From positions 1 through 64,000 of the forward strand of contig NZ_JAKUVC010000003.1 in the NCBI RefSeq assembly GCF_026781265.1: a stretch of 64,000 nt of DNA, written 5' to 3'. Source of the stretch: Streptococcus sanguinis. Its GTDB lineage: Bacteria; Bacillota; Bacilli; Lactobacillales; Streptococcaceae. Under the pieces are notes generated by a model. The model was not told the origin of the DNA and made no database searches. It saw only the letters and a list, made by a program, of their open reading frames with translations. The position numbers were made by a program, and so were the translations under genes. This document shows, piece by piece, positions 6,769 through 15,013 of this stretch (the stretch's first letter is position 1; each line of letters opens with the position of its first letter).

Positions 6769-9564
6769 TTGTCTAAAGTAAGATTGTATGAAATCGCCAA
6801 AGAACTGGGAAAAGAAAGCAAGGAGGTAGTGGCTCGTGCGAAGGAGCTGGGACTAGATGTCAAAAGTCATTCATCCAGCGTAGAAGCTGACGCTGGTGAG
6901 CGAATCAAATCCAGCTTCAAGAAAGCAGCCGCACCTCAAGCTCCTGAAGAAAAGCCTGCAGCAGCTCAGCCATCACCGAAAAAAACTCCTGCCAAAGAGG
7001 AGGCGGCACCAGTCAAGGCAGAACAGACAGAAGCAAAAGCAGCTGCTAAGCCAGAAGCGAAAGCAGAAACGGTAGCGCCTGTCAAGCGCCCGCAAAGCCG
7101 GAACTTTAAGGCAGAGCGTGAAGCGAGAGCCAAAGAAGAGGCAGAGCGTCGGAAGCAGCAAGGCAACCGCAAACCACAAAACAAAGAGCAAGGCAAGCGT
7201 GAGGACCGCGATAATCGAAATAAGAATCGCGGAAACCGCAACGACCGAGATAGGGGCAATCGTCCAAATGACCGTCGCGATAATCGTGGTCAAGATGGCC
7301 GCCGCAATGGTCAGAATCGTCAAGGATTTAACGGTCAAAACCGCCAACAGCCTCAAGGTCCGAAGATTGACTTTAAGGCACGGGCAGCAGCTTTGAAAGC
7401 AGAGCAGAATGCTGAATACGCTCGCTCAAGCGAGGACCGCTTTAAGCAAGCTCAGGAAGCAAAAGAAGTGTTGGAACGGCAAAACCGCCGCAAGGAGCAG
7501 CCTAAGGCAGAAGCAAGTGCACCAGTTCAGCCTGCACCGGCCCCATCTGCTCCAGCAGCGAATCCAAGCGCAGCGCCAGCCGCTGTGAATACGCGTCGTA
7601 AGAAGCAAGCTCGACCAGATAAGAAGCGCGATGATTTTGATCGCGAAGAAGAAGGTCCAAGAAAACAACAAAAGAATCGAAGCAGTCAAAATCAAGTGAG
7701 AAATCAAAGAAATAGTAATTGGAATAAAAACAAGAAAAATAAAAAAGGAAAGGGCAACAATAATCAGGCACCAAAACCTGTTACAGAACGTAAGTTCCAT
7801 GAGTTGCCAACTGAATTTGAATATACAGACGGAATGACCGTTGCAGAAATTGCAAAACGCATCAAGCGCGAGCCAGCTGAAATTGTCAAGAAACTCTTTA
7901 TGATGGGCGTCATGGCAACGCAAAACCAATCTCTTGACGGCGACACTATTGAGCTCCTCTTGGTGGACTACGGTATCGAAGCTAAGAAGAAGGTGGAAGT
8001 TGACACAGCTGACATTGAGCGCTTCTTCGTAGAAGAAGGTTATATCAACCAAGATGCCTTGGTAGAGCGTCCGCCAGTTGTCACCATCATGGGACACGTT
8101 GACCATGGTAAAACAACCCTCTTGGATACCCTGCGTAACTCTCGCGTAGCAACAGGTGAAGCAGGTGGTATTACTCAGCACATCGGTGCTTACCAGATCG
8201 AGGAAAGCGGCAAGAAGATTACTTTCTTGGATACGCCTGGACACGCGGCCTTTACTTCTATGCGGGCCCGTGGTGCCTCTGTTACGGATATCACTATCCT
8301 GGTCGTAGCGGCTGATGACGGTGTTATGCCGCAAACGATTGAAGCTATCAACCACTCCAAGGCGGCTGATGTCCCAATCATCGTAGCCATCAACAAGATT
8401 GATAAGCCGGGAGCGAATCCTGAGCGCGTGATTGGTGAATTGGCTGAGCATGGTGTCATGTCAACAGCTTGGGGCGGAGATTCTGAATTTGTTGAAATCT
8501 CAGCGAAATTCAATCAAAATATTGACAGCTTGTTGGAAACAGTCCTCTTGGTGGCAGAAATCCAAGAACTCAAGGCAGATCCGACTGTTCGAGCGATTGG
8601 TACAGTTATCGAAGCCCGTTTGGATAAAGGAAAAGGTGCGGTTGCAACCTTGCTTGTTCAGCAGGGAACTCTGAATGTGCAGGATCCAATCGTTGTTGGT
8701 AATACCTTCGGTCGGGTTCGGGCTATGACCAACGACTTGGGCCGTCGCGTGAAGGTGGCTGGACCATCTACACCGGTTTCCATCACTGGTCTCAATGAAA
8801 CTCCGATGGCTGGTGACCACTTTGCGGTTTATGAAGATGAAAAAGCTGCGCGTGCAGCCGGTGAAGAACGTGCTAAACGTGCCCTTCTCAAACAGCGTCA
8901 AGCTACTCACCGCGTCAGTCTGGAAAATCTCTTTGATACCCTCAAAGCTGGTGAAGTCAAGTCTGTCAATGTTATCATCAAGGCTGATGTGCAAGGTTCA
9001 GTAGAAGCCCTGTCTGCTTCCCTGCAAAAGATTGAAGTGGAAGGCGTTAAGATTACCATCGTCCACTCAGCGGTTGGTGCTATCAATGAATCTGACGTAA
9101 CACTGGCAGAAGCTTCAAATGCTTTCATCATCGGATTTAACGTGCGTCCTACATCTCAAGCTCGCCAGCAGGCAGAAGCTGATGATGTCGAAATCCGTCT
9201 CCATAGCATTATCTACAAGGTTATCGAGGAAATGGAAGATGCCATGAAGGGAATGCTGGACCCAGAATACGAAGAAAAAATCATCGGGGAAGCTCTTATC
9301 CGCGAGACCTTCAAGGTTTCCAAGGTTGGTACTATCGGTGGATTTATGGTTATCAACGGTAAAGTTACCCGTGATTCCAAGGTTCGCGTTATCCGTGATG
9401 GCGTCGTGATTTACGATGGGGATCTTGCCAGCCTCAAGCACTTCAAAGATGATGTTAAGGAAGTTACTAATGGCCGCGAAGGTGGACTCATGATTAATGG
9501 CTACAACGACATCCAAGTAGATGACACGATTGAAGCCTACATCATGGAAGAAATTAAGAAATAA
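6769..9564 (+). CDS. infB: Translation initiation factor IF-2
   Basis: IF-2 is the GTPase that delivers initiator fMet-tRNA to the ribosome. The 931-residue protein has a long N-terminal region rich in Ala/Lys and then Arg/Asn/Gln (about 45-345), with low complexity characteristic of streptococcal IF-2, then an IF2_N domain, the G domain (GHVDHGKT from residue 442, [12 protein letters not shown]) and the C-terminal fMet-tRNA-binding domains. The start is TTG at 6769 with GAGGAGG about eight bases upstream. A 341-codon open frame on the opposite strand (7426-8451) is a shadow of the biased codon use. Confidence 0.97.
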   Translation: MSKVRLYEIAKELGKESKEVVARAKELGLDVKSHSSSVEADAGERIKSSFKKAAAPQAPEEKPAAAQPSPKKTPAKEEAAPVKAEQTEAKAAAKPEAKAETVAPVKRPQSRNFKAEREARAKEEAERRKQQGNRKPQNKEQGKREDRDNRNKNRGNRNDRDRGNRPNDRRDNRGQDGRRNGQNRQGFNGQNRQQPQGPKIDFKARAAALKAEQNAEYARSSEDRFKQAQEAKEVLERQNRRKEQPKAEASAPVQPAPAPSAPAANPSAAPAAVNTRRKKQARPDKKRDDFDREEEGPRKQQKNRSSQNQVRNQRNSNWNKNKKNKKGKGNNNQAPKPVTERKFHELPTEFEYTDGMTVAEIAKRIKREPAEIVKKLFMMGVMATQNQSLDGDTIELLLVDYGIEAKKKVEVDTADIERFFVEEGYINQDALVERPPVVTIMGHVDHGKTTLLDTLRNSRVATGEAGGITQHIGAYQIEESGKKITFLDTPGHAAFTSMRARGASVTDITILVVAADDGVMPQTIEAINHSKAADVPIIVAINKIDKPGANPERVIGELAEHGVMSTAWGGDSEFVEISAKFNQNIDSLLETVLLVAEIQELKADPTVRAIGTVIEARLDKGKGAVATLLVQQGTLNVQDPIVVGNTFGRVRAMTNDLGRRVKVAGPSTPVSITGLNETPMAGDHFAVYEDEKAARAAGEERAKRALLKQRQATHRVSLENLFDTLKAGEVKSVNVIIKADVQGSVEALSASLQKIEVEGVKITIVHSAVGAINESDVTLAEASNAFIIGFNVRPTSQARQQAEADDVEIRLHSIIYKVIEEMEDAMKGMLDPEYEEKIIGEALIRETFKVSKVGTIGGFMVINGKVTRDSKVRVIRDGVVIYDGDLASLKHFKDDVKEVTNGREGGLMINGYNDIQVDDTIEAYIMEEIKK

Positions 9565-9679
9565 AATAAGAAGTCCGTTAAAAACTCGCAGTGAAAGTCG
9601 TATTTGGTGGAAGTCTGTACTTCTAATCCCACGTTTTTTTCACAAAGAGTTTAGATCAAATTTTATTCATTAAAACTAA

Positions 9680-9710
9680 AATATAAGCTAGGCCTAGCCT
9701 AGCTTATATT
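9680..9710. repeat. 14-bp perfect inverted repeat between infB and rbfA
   Basis: AATATAAGCTAGGC (9680-9693) and its exact complement (9697-9710) enclose CTA. No U-tract follows on the plus strand. It may be a processing or stability hairpin, an attenuator separating rbfA from infB, or a protein site. Confidence 0.7.
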
Positions 9711-9740
9711 GCAAAAGAGAAAAATTAGAAAGGAAATCTC

Positions 9741-10091
9741 ATGGCAAATAATTTTCGTATAGACCGTGTAGGCATGGAAATCAAGCGCGAAGTCAATGAA
9801 ATCTTGCAGAAGAAAGTTCGTGACCCGAGGGTGCAGGGAGTGACCATCACTGATGTCCAAATGCTGGGCGACCTATCCATGGCCAAGGTCTACTATACGA
9901 TTATGAGCAATCTGGCCTCTGATAATCAAAAAGCTCAGACCGGTCTGGAAAAAGCGACCGGTACCATCAAGCGAGAGCTGGGTCGAAATCTGAAAATGTA
10001 CAAGATTCCAGATTTGACCTTTGTCAAGGACGAATCCATCGAGTATGGCAATAAAATCGACCAGATGCTGCGCGATTTAGATAAAAAGTAA
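9741..10091 (+). CDS. rbfA: 30S ribosome-binding factor A
   Basis: RbfA is a KH-fold cold-shock protein that binds the 30S subunit during late 16S rRNA 5'-end processing. The 116-residue sequence has the conserved [14 protein letters not shown] start, DPRV-GVTITDV and the helical [10 protein letters not shown] segment near the end. The length is standard. It is the last gene of the rimP operon, 176 bases after infB, and is preceded by an AAAGGA ribosome site. A terminator follows. Confidence 0.95.
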   Translation: MANNFRIDRVGMEIKREVNEILQKKVRDPRVQGVTITDVQMLGDLSMAKVYYTIMSNLASDNQKAQTGLEKATGTIKRELGRNLKMYKIPDLTFVKDESIEYGNKIDQMLRDLDKK

Positions 10092-10096
10092 AGCAG

Positions 10097-10130
10097 AAAC
10101 TCAGCTGTTATGGCTGGGTTTTCTTATTTT
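10097..10130 (+). terminator. Rho-independent terminator of the rimP-rbfA operon
   Basis: ACTCAGC (10099-10105) pairs with GCTGGGT (10113-10119) and is followed by TTTTCTTATTTTTT. Confidence 0.8.
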
Positions 10131-10162
10131 TTAATTTAATATAACAATTTTTTGCAAAAATA

Positions 10163-10172
10163 GGTATATACC
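10163..10172. promoter_or_regulatory. Candidate NagR-type (GntR family) operator upstream of nagA
   Basis: GGTATATACC is a perfect 10-base palindrome one base upstream of the nagA -35 box. GntR/HutC-family regulators of amino-sugar genes, such as NagR, bind sites of the type TGGTATAxACCA. The regulator gene is not in the window. Confidence 0.5.
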
Positions 10173-10173
10173 A

Positions 10174-10202
10174 TTTACAAATAAAAAATAAAGAGTTATA
10201 AT
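10174..10202 (+). promoter_or_regulatory. nagA promoter
   Basis: TTTACA (10174-10179), a 17-base spacer and TATAAT (10197-10202). Transcription would start near 10209, giving a leader of about 120 bases. Confidence 0.75.
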
Positions 10203-10222
10203 ATAGTCAAGAAAACTCAGAG

Positions 10223-10291
10223 ATTCAAAAGCGGGGGGTAGAAAGCAGCTTTAGAAAGATGCTAGCTCTATCACAGAATTCCGCTTTGAAT
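10223..10291 (+). promoter_or_regulatory. Structured 5' leader of nagA
   Basis: ATTCAAAAGCGG (10223-10234) pairs with CCGCTTTGAAT (10281-10291) with one bulged A, closing a 46-base interior that can form smaller stems. It lies between promoter and ribosome site. No known riboswitch class is recognised. Confidence 0.5.
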
Positions 10292-10331
10292 GGCAGAGAA
10301 TACAGAAGTCAAGAAAAAGGGAGGCAGTCTT

Positions 10332-11483
10332 ATGCCTACATATATCAAAGCAGATCAATTTTTCTATCCTCAGGGAATCCGTCAGGGCGGTTATTTAGAA
10401 CTGATTGACGGCAAGTTTGGCAAGCTGGTGCAGTCTGTTCCGCAGGATGCAGAAGTCATAGACTACAGCGGCTACTCGATTGCACCAGGTCTGGTGGACA
10501 CTCATATTCACGGCTTTGGCGGTGTTGATGTGATGGACAACAATATCGAAGGAACTCTTCATACCATGAGTGAGGGTCTCTTGACTACCGGTGTGACCAG
10601 CTTTTTACCAACAACCCTGACCTCATCCTATGAGCGGCTCTTAGCAGTAACTGAAAATATCGGTGCTCGCTATCAAGAAGCCAGTGGGGCCAAGATTCGC
10701 GGTCTCTATTTTGAAGGGCCTTATTTCACCGAGAAGTATAAAGGCGCCCAAAACCCTGCCTATATGAAAGATCCTAGCATGGATGAGTTTCGTGTTTGGC
10801 AGAAGGCCGCAAATGGCTTGCTCAATAAGATTGCTCTCGCGCCAGAGCGTGATGGCGTGGAGGAGTTTGTCCGCACGCTGACTGATGAAGGCGTGACCGT
10901 TGCTTTGGGGCATTCTAACGCAACCTATGATGAAGCCAAAACTGCGGTTGAAGCAGGTGCCAGTGTCTGGGTGCATGCATACAATGGTATGCGGGGCTTG
11001 ACCCACCGGGAGCTGGGCATGGTTGGTGCCATGTACGAGCTGCCCCACACCTATGCGGAACTGATTTGTGACGGCCACCATGTTGACCCTAAGGCCTGTG
11101 ATATCTTGCTTAAGCAGAAGGGACATGAAAATATTGCCCTCATTACTGACTGTATGACCGCAGGAGGTCTTGAAGATGGTGACTACATGCTGGGAGAATT
11201 TCCAGTGGTTGTGGCGGAAGGAACTGCTCGGCTTAAGTCAACGGGCAATCTAGCGGGCTCCATTCTCAAGCTCAAGGACGGATTGAAAAATGTGGTCAAA
11301 TGGGGCATTGCCAATCCTCATCAGGCGGTTATGATGGCTAGCCTGATTCCGGCAAAATCCGTCCATATTGATGATGTCTGCGGACAGATTAAGGAAGGCT
11401 ACGATGCTGACTTTATCGTTTTAGATAAAGATTTAGAGCTGGTAGCTACTTATCTTGATGGTAAAGAACGATTCCATGTATGA
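10332..11483 (+). CDS. nagA: N-acetylglucosamine-6-phosphate deacetylase
   Basis: NagA removes the acetyl group from GlcNAc-6-phosphate, giving glucosamine-6-phosphate for glycolysis or wall synthesis. The 383-residue amidohydrolase shows HIHG (metal site), the FEGPYF metal ligand, GHSNAT, HAYNGM and ITDCM catalytic aspartate motifs. I chose the ATG at 10332, with GGGAGG 9 bases upstream and homology starting there, over the in-frame ATG at 10290, which would fall inside the leader hairpin. It is a single-gene unit with its own promoter, candidate operator and terminator. Confidence 0.94.
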   Translation: MPTYIKADQFFYPQGIRQGGYLELIDGKFGKLVQSVPQDAEVIDYSGYSIAPGLVDTHIHGFGGVDVMDNNIEGTLHTMSEGLLTTGVTSFLPTTLTSSYERLLAVTENIGARYQEASGAKIRGLYFEGPYFTEKYKGAQNPAYMKDPSMDEFRVWQKAANGLLNKIALAPERDGVEEFVRTLTDEGVTVALGHSNATYDEAKTAVEAGASVWVHAYNGMRGLTHRELGMVGAMYELPHTYAELICDGHHVDPKACDILLKQKGHENIALITDCMTAGGLEDGDYMLGEFPVVVAEGTARLKSTGNLAGSILKLKDGLKNVVKWGIANPHQAVMMASLIPAKSVHIDDVCGQIKEGYDADFIVLDKDLELVATYLDGKERFHV

Positions 11484-11526
11484 GAACCGCAGGTGTTTTA
11501 AATTAGTCTCCTTATATTTTTCAGAA

Positions 11527-11550
11527 AGAGCAGGGCAACCTGTTCTTTTT
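11527..11550 (+). terminator. Terminator after nagA
   Basis: AGAGCAGG (11527-11534) pairs with CCTGTTCT (11539-11546) around GCAA and is followed by TTTT. Confidence 0.8.
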
Positions 11551-11584
11551 GATTGACAAGCTACTTGATAGCCTTCTCCTAGAT

Positions 11585-11613
11585 TTGAATTGCTTTCTTA
11601 GGCGTGATATAAT
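11585..11613 (+). promoter_or_regulatory. Promoter of the small membrane protein/aldo-keto reductase unit
   Basis: TTGAAT (11585-11590), 17 bases, then TATAAT (11608-11613) with extended TGA. Confidence 0.75.
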
Positions 11614-11641
11614 GAGACTATAATGTGAACAGGAGTAGGCT

Positions 11642-11836
11642 ATGAAACGAATTGATGCGAAATTTTTGATAATGGGACTTGTTTTACTGCTGGCGGGACT
11701 GATCTTTGGACGAATCTTGATCCTTGTCGCAGGAGTAGCTTTCATTATCTATAGCTTTTTCAGCAAAGGGATGGAACCGACCAAGGAAAATATCTTCAAA
11801 CCCAAGCCAATACTGAAGAAAAAGGAAAAGAAGTGA
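11642..11836 (+). CDS. Small two-segment membrane protein of unknown function
   Basis: The 64-residue protein has a hydrophobic block at about residues 8-41, long enough for a hairpin of two membrane segments around a central Gly-Arg, and a basic C-terminal tail ending in a lysine run. The ATG follows an AGGAG site, and a near-consensus promoter lies about 30 bases upstream, which supports real expression. I recognise no family. It precedes the aldo/keto reductase by 76 bases and may share its transcript. Confidence 0.65.
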   Translation: MKRIDAKFLIMGLVLLLAGLIFGRILILVAGVAFIIYSFFSKGMEPTKENIFKPKPILKKKEKK

Positions 11837-11912
11837 GCAGTTCTGCTCTTGTGAACACTGTAGCAGCTGCCTTACTGAAGGCAGTAGATGGAACTTGTAA
11901 AGGAGACATGAG

Positions 11913-12758
11913 ATGAGAGAATATCTTTTGAACAATGGTGTTGGCATTCCGGTGCTGGGCTTCGGTACTTGGAAGGCTCAGGATGGCGAAGAAGCCTATC
12001 AAGCAACATTAGCCGCTCTCAAGGCAGGCTATCGGCACATTGATACGGCAGCTATCTATAAGAACGAAGAGAGTGTCGGACGGGCAATCAAGGACAGCGG
12101 AATTCCGCGGGAGGAGCTCTTCATCACGACTAAGCTTTGGAATGAGATTCATACTTATGAGGAGGCTCAAGAGGCCTTTGCGGCCTCAATGGAGCGGTTG
12201 GGACTGGACTATCTGGACCTCTACCTCATTCACTGGCCGAATCCCAAACCCCTGAGGGAAAACGATGCTTGGAAAAAGCGCAATGCCGAAGTCTGGCGGG
12301 CTATGGAAGACCTTTATAATCTCGGAAGGATTCGAGCGATTGGCGTCAGCAATTTCCTGCCTCATCACTTAGAAGCCTTGCTTGAAACAGCGCGCATGAC
12401 TCCTGCTGTCAATCAAATCCGCCTGGCTCCAGGTGTCTATCAGACAGAGGCGGTGAACTTCTGCCGTGAGCATGAGATTTTACTGGAAGCTTGGGGACCA
12501 TTTGGCCAAGGAGAGCTCTTCCAAAATCCAGCTGTACAGGCTGTGGCAGACAAGTATGGCAAGACTATTGCCCAAGTCGCTCTAGCTTGGAGCTTGCAGG
12601 AAGGATTCCTGCCCCTGCCTAAGTCGGTCACTCCGAGCCGGATTGCCAGCAATCTAGACTGCTTTGACATTGAGCTAGATGCTGCGGACTTGGAAGTGCT
12701 CAAAAATGTCAGCGGTTTGGCCGGTGGCGCACCAAATCCGGATGGGATGGATTTTTAG
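11913..12758 (+). CDS. Aldo/keto reductase
   Basis: This 281-residue NAD(P)H-dependent oxidoreductase of the AKR superfamily (AKR5-like 2,5-diketo-D-gluconic acid reductase group) shows GFGTWKA at the N-terminus, the catalytic Asp/Tyr segment DTAAIYKNEESVG, the lysine in ITTKLW and the histidine in LIHWPNP. The C-terminal PKSVTPSRI segment is the nucleotide-binding motif. It reduces aldehydes or ketones; the substrate is unknown. A GGAGA site precedes the ATG. The stop is directly followed by the ATG of the next gene. Confidence 0.92.
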   Translation: MREYLLNNGVGIPVLGFGTWKAQDGEEAYQATLAALKAGYRHIDTAAIYKNEESVGRAIKDSGIPREELFITTKLWNEIHTYEEAQEAFAASMERLGLDYLDLYLIHWPNPKPLRENDAWKKRNAEVWRAMEDLYNLGRIRAIGVSNFLPHHLEALLETARMTPAVNQIRLAPGVYQTEAVNFCREHEILLEAWGPFGQGELFQNPAVQAVADKYGKTIAQVALAWSLQEGFLPLPKSVTPSRIASNLDCFDIELDAADLEVLKNVSGLAGGAPNPDGMDF

Positions 12759-13211
12759 ATGCAAATCCGATTCTATAGAAGCTCAGATAGAGAAGCCTTG
12801 CAGTCTTACCATTTAACCGACTTGAGATTTACCAGCCATCCTAGCCAGGCTGTCGTTGACTTGGAAAATCGCTATGCTATCTTGGGTCTTGAAGAAGATC
12901 AAATCGTAACCTTTCTGATCTTGGATGCTGGAGAAAAGAAGTTTACTTATGGCGGTCAGCCAGAGAGCATGCTCCTTCGAAGCTTTTCAACGGATGAAGA
13001 CTTTCGGATGCGAGGGTACGGTAGTCAGACGCTGAAGCTCTTGCCTGATTTCATAAAAGAGTATTTGCCCATGTATAAAAGCATTATCCTAGGCGTCAAT
13101 GAGAGAAATCAAGTCGCTTCCTATCTCTACCGAGAGAACGGTTTTAGCAAACAGCCCCAGCGCATATTAGGACCAGCCGGCTGGCAGGAAGTGTATGAAT
13201 TAAAAATATAA
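12759..13211 (+). CDS. GNAT family N-acetyltransferase
   Basis: This 150-residue protein has the GNAT layout: a central hydrophobic strand, an acetyl-CoA loop of the RMRGYGSQTL type (about residues 84-93) and a C-terminal YLYRENGF segment. Substrate unknown. Its ATG immediately follows the stop codon of the aldo/keto reductase, so it is very likely translated from the same message. A terminator follows the stop. Confidence 0.85.
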   Translation: MQIRFYRSSDREALQSYHLTDLRFTSHPSQAVVDLENRYAILGLEEDQIVTFLILDAGEKKFTYGGQPESMLLRSFSTDEDFRMRGYGSQTLKLLPDFIKEYLPMYKSIILGVNERNQVASYLYRENGFSKQPQRILGPAGWQEVYELKI

Positions 13212-13215
13212 AAGC

Positions 13216-13246
13216 ATCCCCAGTTTAAAAAGAGCTGGGGATTTTT
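13216..13246 (+). terminator. Terminator after the acetyltransferase gene
   Basis: ATCCCCAG (13216-13223) pairs with CTGGGGAT (13235-13242), followed by TTTT. Confidence 0.85.
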
Positions 13247-13350
13247 ATCTCTACCACCAGAAGAAACTATAAAACAAGGTGCTGCTCTGCTATAATAAGA
13301 TGTGTAAAATGAGACCAATATCCAACGAAATACTAAGATAGGGGAATTAG

Positions 13351-13528
13351 ATGAAGAAGACCCAAGAATTGGAAATTACACCCAACTGATTGAAAAAGGT
13401 ATCGAGCCCTTGAGAGTGGGGAGATAAAGCTGAAAGGTAGTTATCAAAACTTCGAAGAGTAAAGTTTGGCTAAATATCCAATCAGTCTAAAAGCTGAACA
13501 CGAGTGTTTACTAAATCCATTTAGATAA
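13351..13528 (+). pseudogene. Frame-broken remnant of a small unknown gene
   Basis: A GGGGA ribosome site precedes ATG 13351, but that frame stops after 12 codons. Plausible protein continues in other frames: IGNYTQLIEKG, then YRALESGEIKLKGSYQNFEE and, after a stop, LAKYPISLKAEHECL. Read across frameshifts, these join into a continuous-looking small protein. An extended -10 (TGC TATAAT at 13291-13296) lies upstream. I do not recognise the family. Confidence 0.4.
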
Positions 13529-13590
13529 TCTAGGCTTTGAATAGTCCTGTTTGTGAAAAAATACGCGCTTTCTATCTGTCGTATGATATG

Positions 13591-13672
13591 GTTTACTAAA
13601 ATTTACGAGTATTCTAAAGGTCGAATACCAGCGTTTGTTAAAATTTCAAAGTATTCTAAACGTGAAATGCTC
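13591..13672. repeat. Imperfect tandem repeat, two 42-base units
   Basis: Units start at 13591 and 13633 and share gttt..taaaattt, agtattctaaa and a gaat-like end. A more diverged third copy (gtttactaaa...) begins near 13506. They lie in the gene-free stretch between the broken gene and the next terminator. Confidence 0.55.
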
Positions 13673-13698
13673 TGATAATACATTTTTAAAGAGAAATA

Positions 13699-13741
13699 AT
13701 CCCCATCCGAAGTTAAAGAAATCATCGGGTGGGGATATTTT
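13699..13741 (+). terminator. Rho-independent terminator in the accessory region
   Basis: ATCCCCATCCGA (13699-13710) pairs with TCGGGTGGGGAT (13725-13736), followed by ATTTTA. It closes off the broken gene from the ComE-type promoter downstream. Confidence 0.75.
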
Positions 13742-13764
13742 ATGTCTTTGATTTTGAAAAAGTG

Positions 13765-13832
13765 TTATTTCAGGGATAAAAAATGACATTTCAGGGCAGT
13801 CTTGCAAAAGATTTATTGCCACGTGCTATACT
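13765..13832 (+). promoter_or_regulatory. ComE-type competence box and promoter
   Basis: TTATTTCAG (13765-13773) and ACATTTCAG (13786-13794) are 9-base direct repeats separated by exactly 12 bases, matching the pneumococcal ComE site (aCAnTTcaG, N12, same). The -10 TATACT with extended TGC (13827-13832) starts 33 bases after the second repeat, about the spacing at pneumococcal comCDE. The -35 region (TTGCAA at 13802) is weak, as expected for an activated promoter. Confidence 0.75.
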
Positions 13833-13863
13833 TAGTTCATCAAATTATTGGAGAAGTTTTATT

Positions 13864-14622
13864 ATGACTACTAACTACACCATTCGTCCCCTGACCTATA
13901 GCAACTTTACTCACCGTGAGTTTGAAAGTTTGATGACAGATTCTCGACAAATCATCGCGGACTTTGTCAAGGCCAATAAGAACGAAGATATGTATGGTAC
14001 GCACTTGGAGCCCTTTGCGAGCAAGCTAGAAGAGTTCCAGAAACAGCTAGCCAGCGTGGAAAAGAAACAGACTACAAGTCTGGCAGAAGTAGATAAGGAG
14101 CGGGACAGCGCTCTGGTCGGACTTTTTACCCTGCATAGGGGATTTGCCAAGATAAAGGAAGCAAAGTTCAAAGAAGCCCATGAGACATTGGCTCCAGTCC
14201 TAACCAAGTACAAGGATATCACCAAGCATAATAACGATGTCGCCACTGCTGAGATTAAGAGCCTCCTCAAAACCCTCAAGGAAGAGGCCTACAATGCAGC
14301 AGTGACTACGCTGGGACTCTCACCAGTGATTAGCGCAGTGACGACTGCACAGGAAGACTATGATAAGGCCGAAGCCCTAGCGCGTGCAGCCAAGTCCAGC
14401 AAGGAAGTCTGTAAGACTAAGCAGCTGCGCACAGAAATCTCCCGCACTTATGACCTCTTTATGCGCTATACCGCAGCCTCCGCAGAAGCCTATCCAGAGA
14501 AAGTCCACTTTGCTAAACTCCTGAAGGATCTCAACACTATCCGAGACAGCAAGCGCCGCCTGGTCAGTCCAAATAAGAAAACAAACCGGAACAAGCACCG
14601 GAAGCAGCAGGATAAAGAATAA
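13864..14622 (+). CDS. DUF6261-like helical protein, probably an early competence gene
   Basis: The 252-residue protein is almost wholly alpha-helical and highly charged, with no signal peptide or membrane segment and a basic C-terminal tail rich in Lys, Arg and Asn. Its spacing of RD..L.GLF and repeated Ala-rich helices resembles the DUF6261 family, better known from Bacteroidetes; function unknown. I chose the ATG at 13864 behind GGAGAAG instead of an ATG at 13783 that lies inside the ComE box. The upstream ComE-type promoter implies induction by competence peptide. It has its own terminator and no co-transcribed partner. Confidence 0.8.
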   Translation: MTTNYTIRPLTYSNFTHREFESLMTDSRQIIADFVKANKNEDMYGTHLEPFASKLEEFQKQLASVEKKQTTSLAEVDKERDSALVGLFTLHRGFAKIKEAKFKEAHETLAPVLTKYKDITKHNNDVATAEIKSLLKTLKEEAYNAAVTTLGLSPVISAVTTAQEDYDKAEALARAAKSSKEVCKTKQLRTEISRTYDLFMRYTAASAEAYPEKVHFAKLLKDLNTIRDSKRRLVSPNKKTNRNKHRKQQDKE

Positions 14623-14654
14623 TCCCTTAGAATTGTAAGTTCTAGGGGATTTTT
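14622..14654 (+). terminator. Terminator after the DUF6261-like gene
   Basis: ATCCCTTAGAA (14622-14632) pairs with TTCTAGGGGAT (14640-14650), followed by TTTTT; the hairpin begins at the last base of the stop codon. Confidence 0.85.
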
Positions 14655-14725
14655 GGTGTTTTTGTGGTATCATTTTAGTAAATTTAAGAGCCTTTTGAAA
14701 GAGAGAAAGTAAGTGGAGATTACTT

Positions 14726-14925
14726 TTATTTTATAGAATTCAATATGATGTTTGATGCAATTTCAGAGAAAAATTCTAATGAAAATGTGCTTATTTTAGA
14801 TGCTGTATCTATAGTTTCTCTCAAAATTTTAGGAGTTCTAATTTTCTCTAAAAATTCATGGCCATCTTATGTAATTCTTCAATATCTAATAAGATTTCAC
14901 GGGCGATTTCAGGATTAAATTTCAT
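14726..14925 (-). pseudogene. DUF2513 family gene with a large internal deletion
   Basis: A good ribosome site (TTGGAGAAA) precedes the minus-strand ATG at 14925. The first 20 codons (MKFNPEIAREILLDIEE...) look like the start of DUF2513 proteins, which are common on phages and mobile elements. The frame then jumps to GHEFLEKIRTPKILRET and, after another shift, to SEIASNIILNSIK, the type of ending seen in the family. The middle of the gene is missing. DUF2513 assignment is from memory of the family's ends. Confidence 0.55.
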
Positions 14926-15013
14926 TTTCTCCAATTTATTTAAGGTTTACATATAATTTGAGGAATTATATTCATTTCTTGACAGGTAGAAATAAAAGAA
15001 GATAGTAGCCAAA

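Noticed and set aside
7426-8451. A 341-codon open frame opposite infB
   Set aside because: It runs antisense through the IF-2 low-complexity and G domains; its product is Cys/Phe/Leu-rich with no domain, typical of a codon-bias shadow.
10290-10331. ATG at 10290 as the nagA start
   Set aside because: It lies in the 3' arm of the leader stem without a ribosome site; the ATG at 10332 has GGGAGG and marks the start of homology.
13783-13863. Upstream start for the DUF6261-like gene
   Set aside because: The extra codons read through the ComE box and -10 element, and a better ribosome site precedes 13864.
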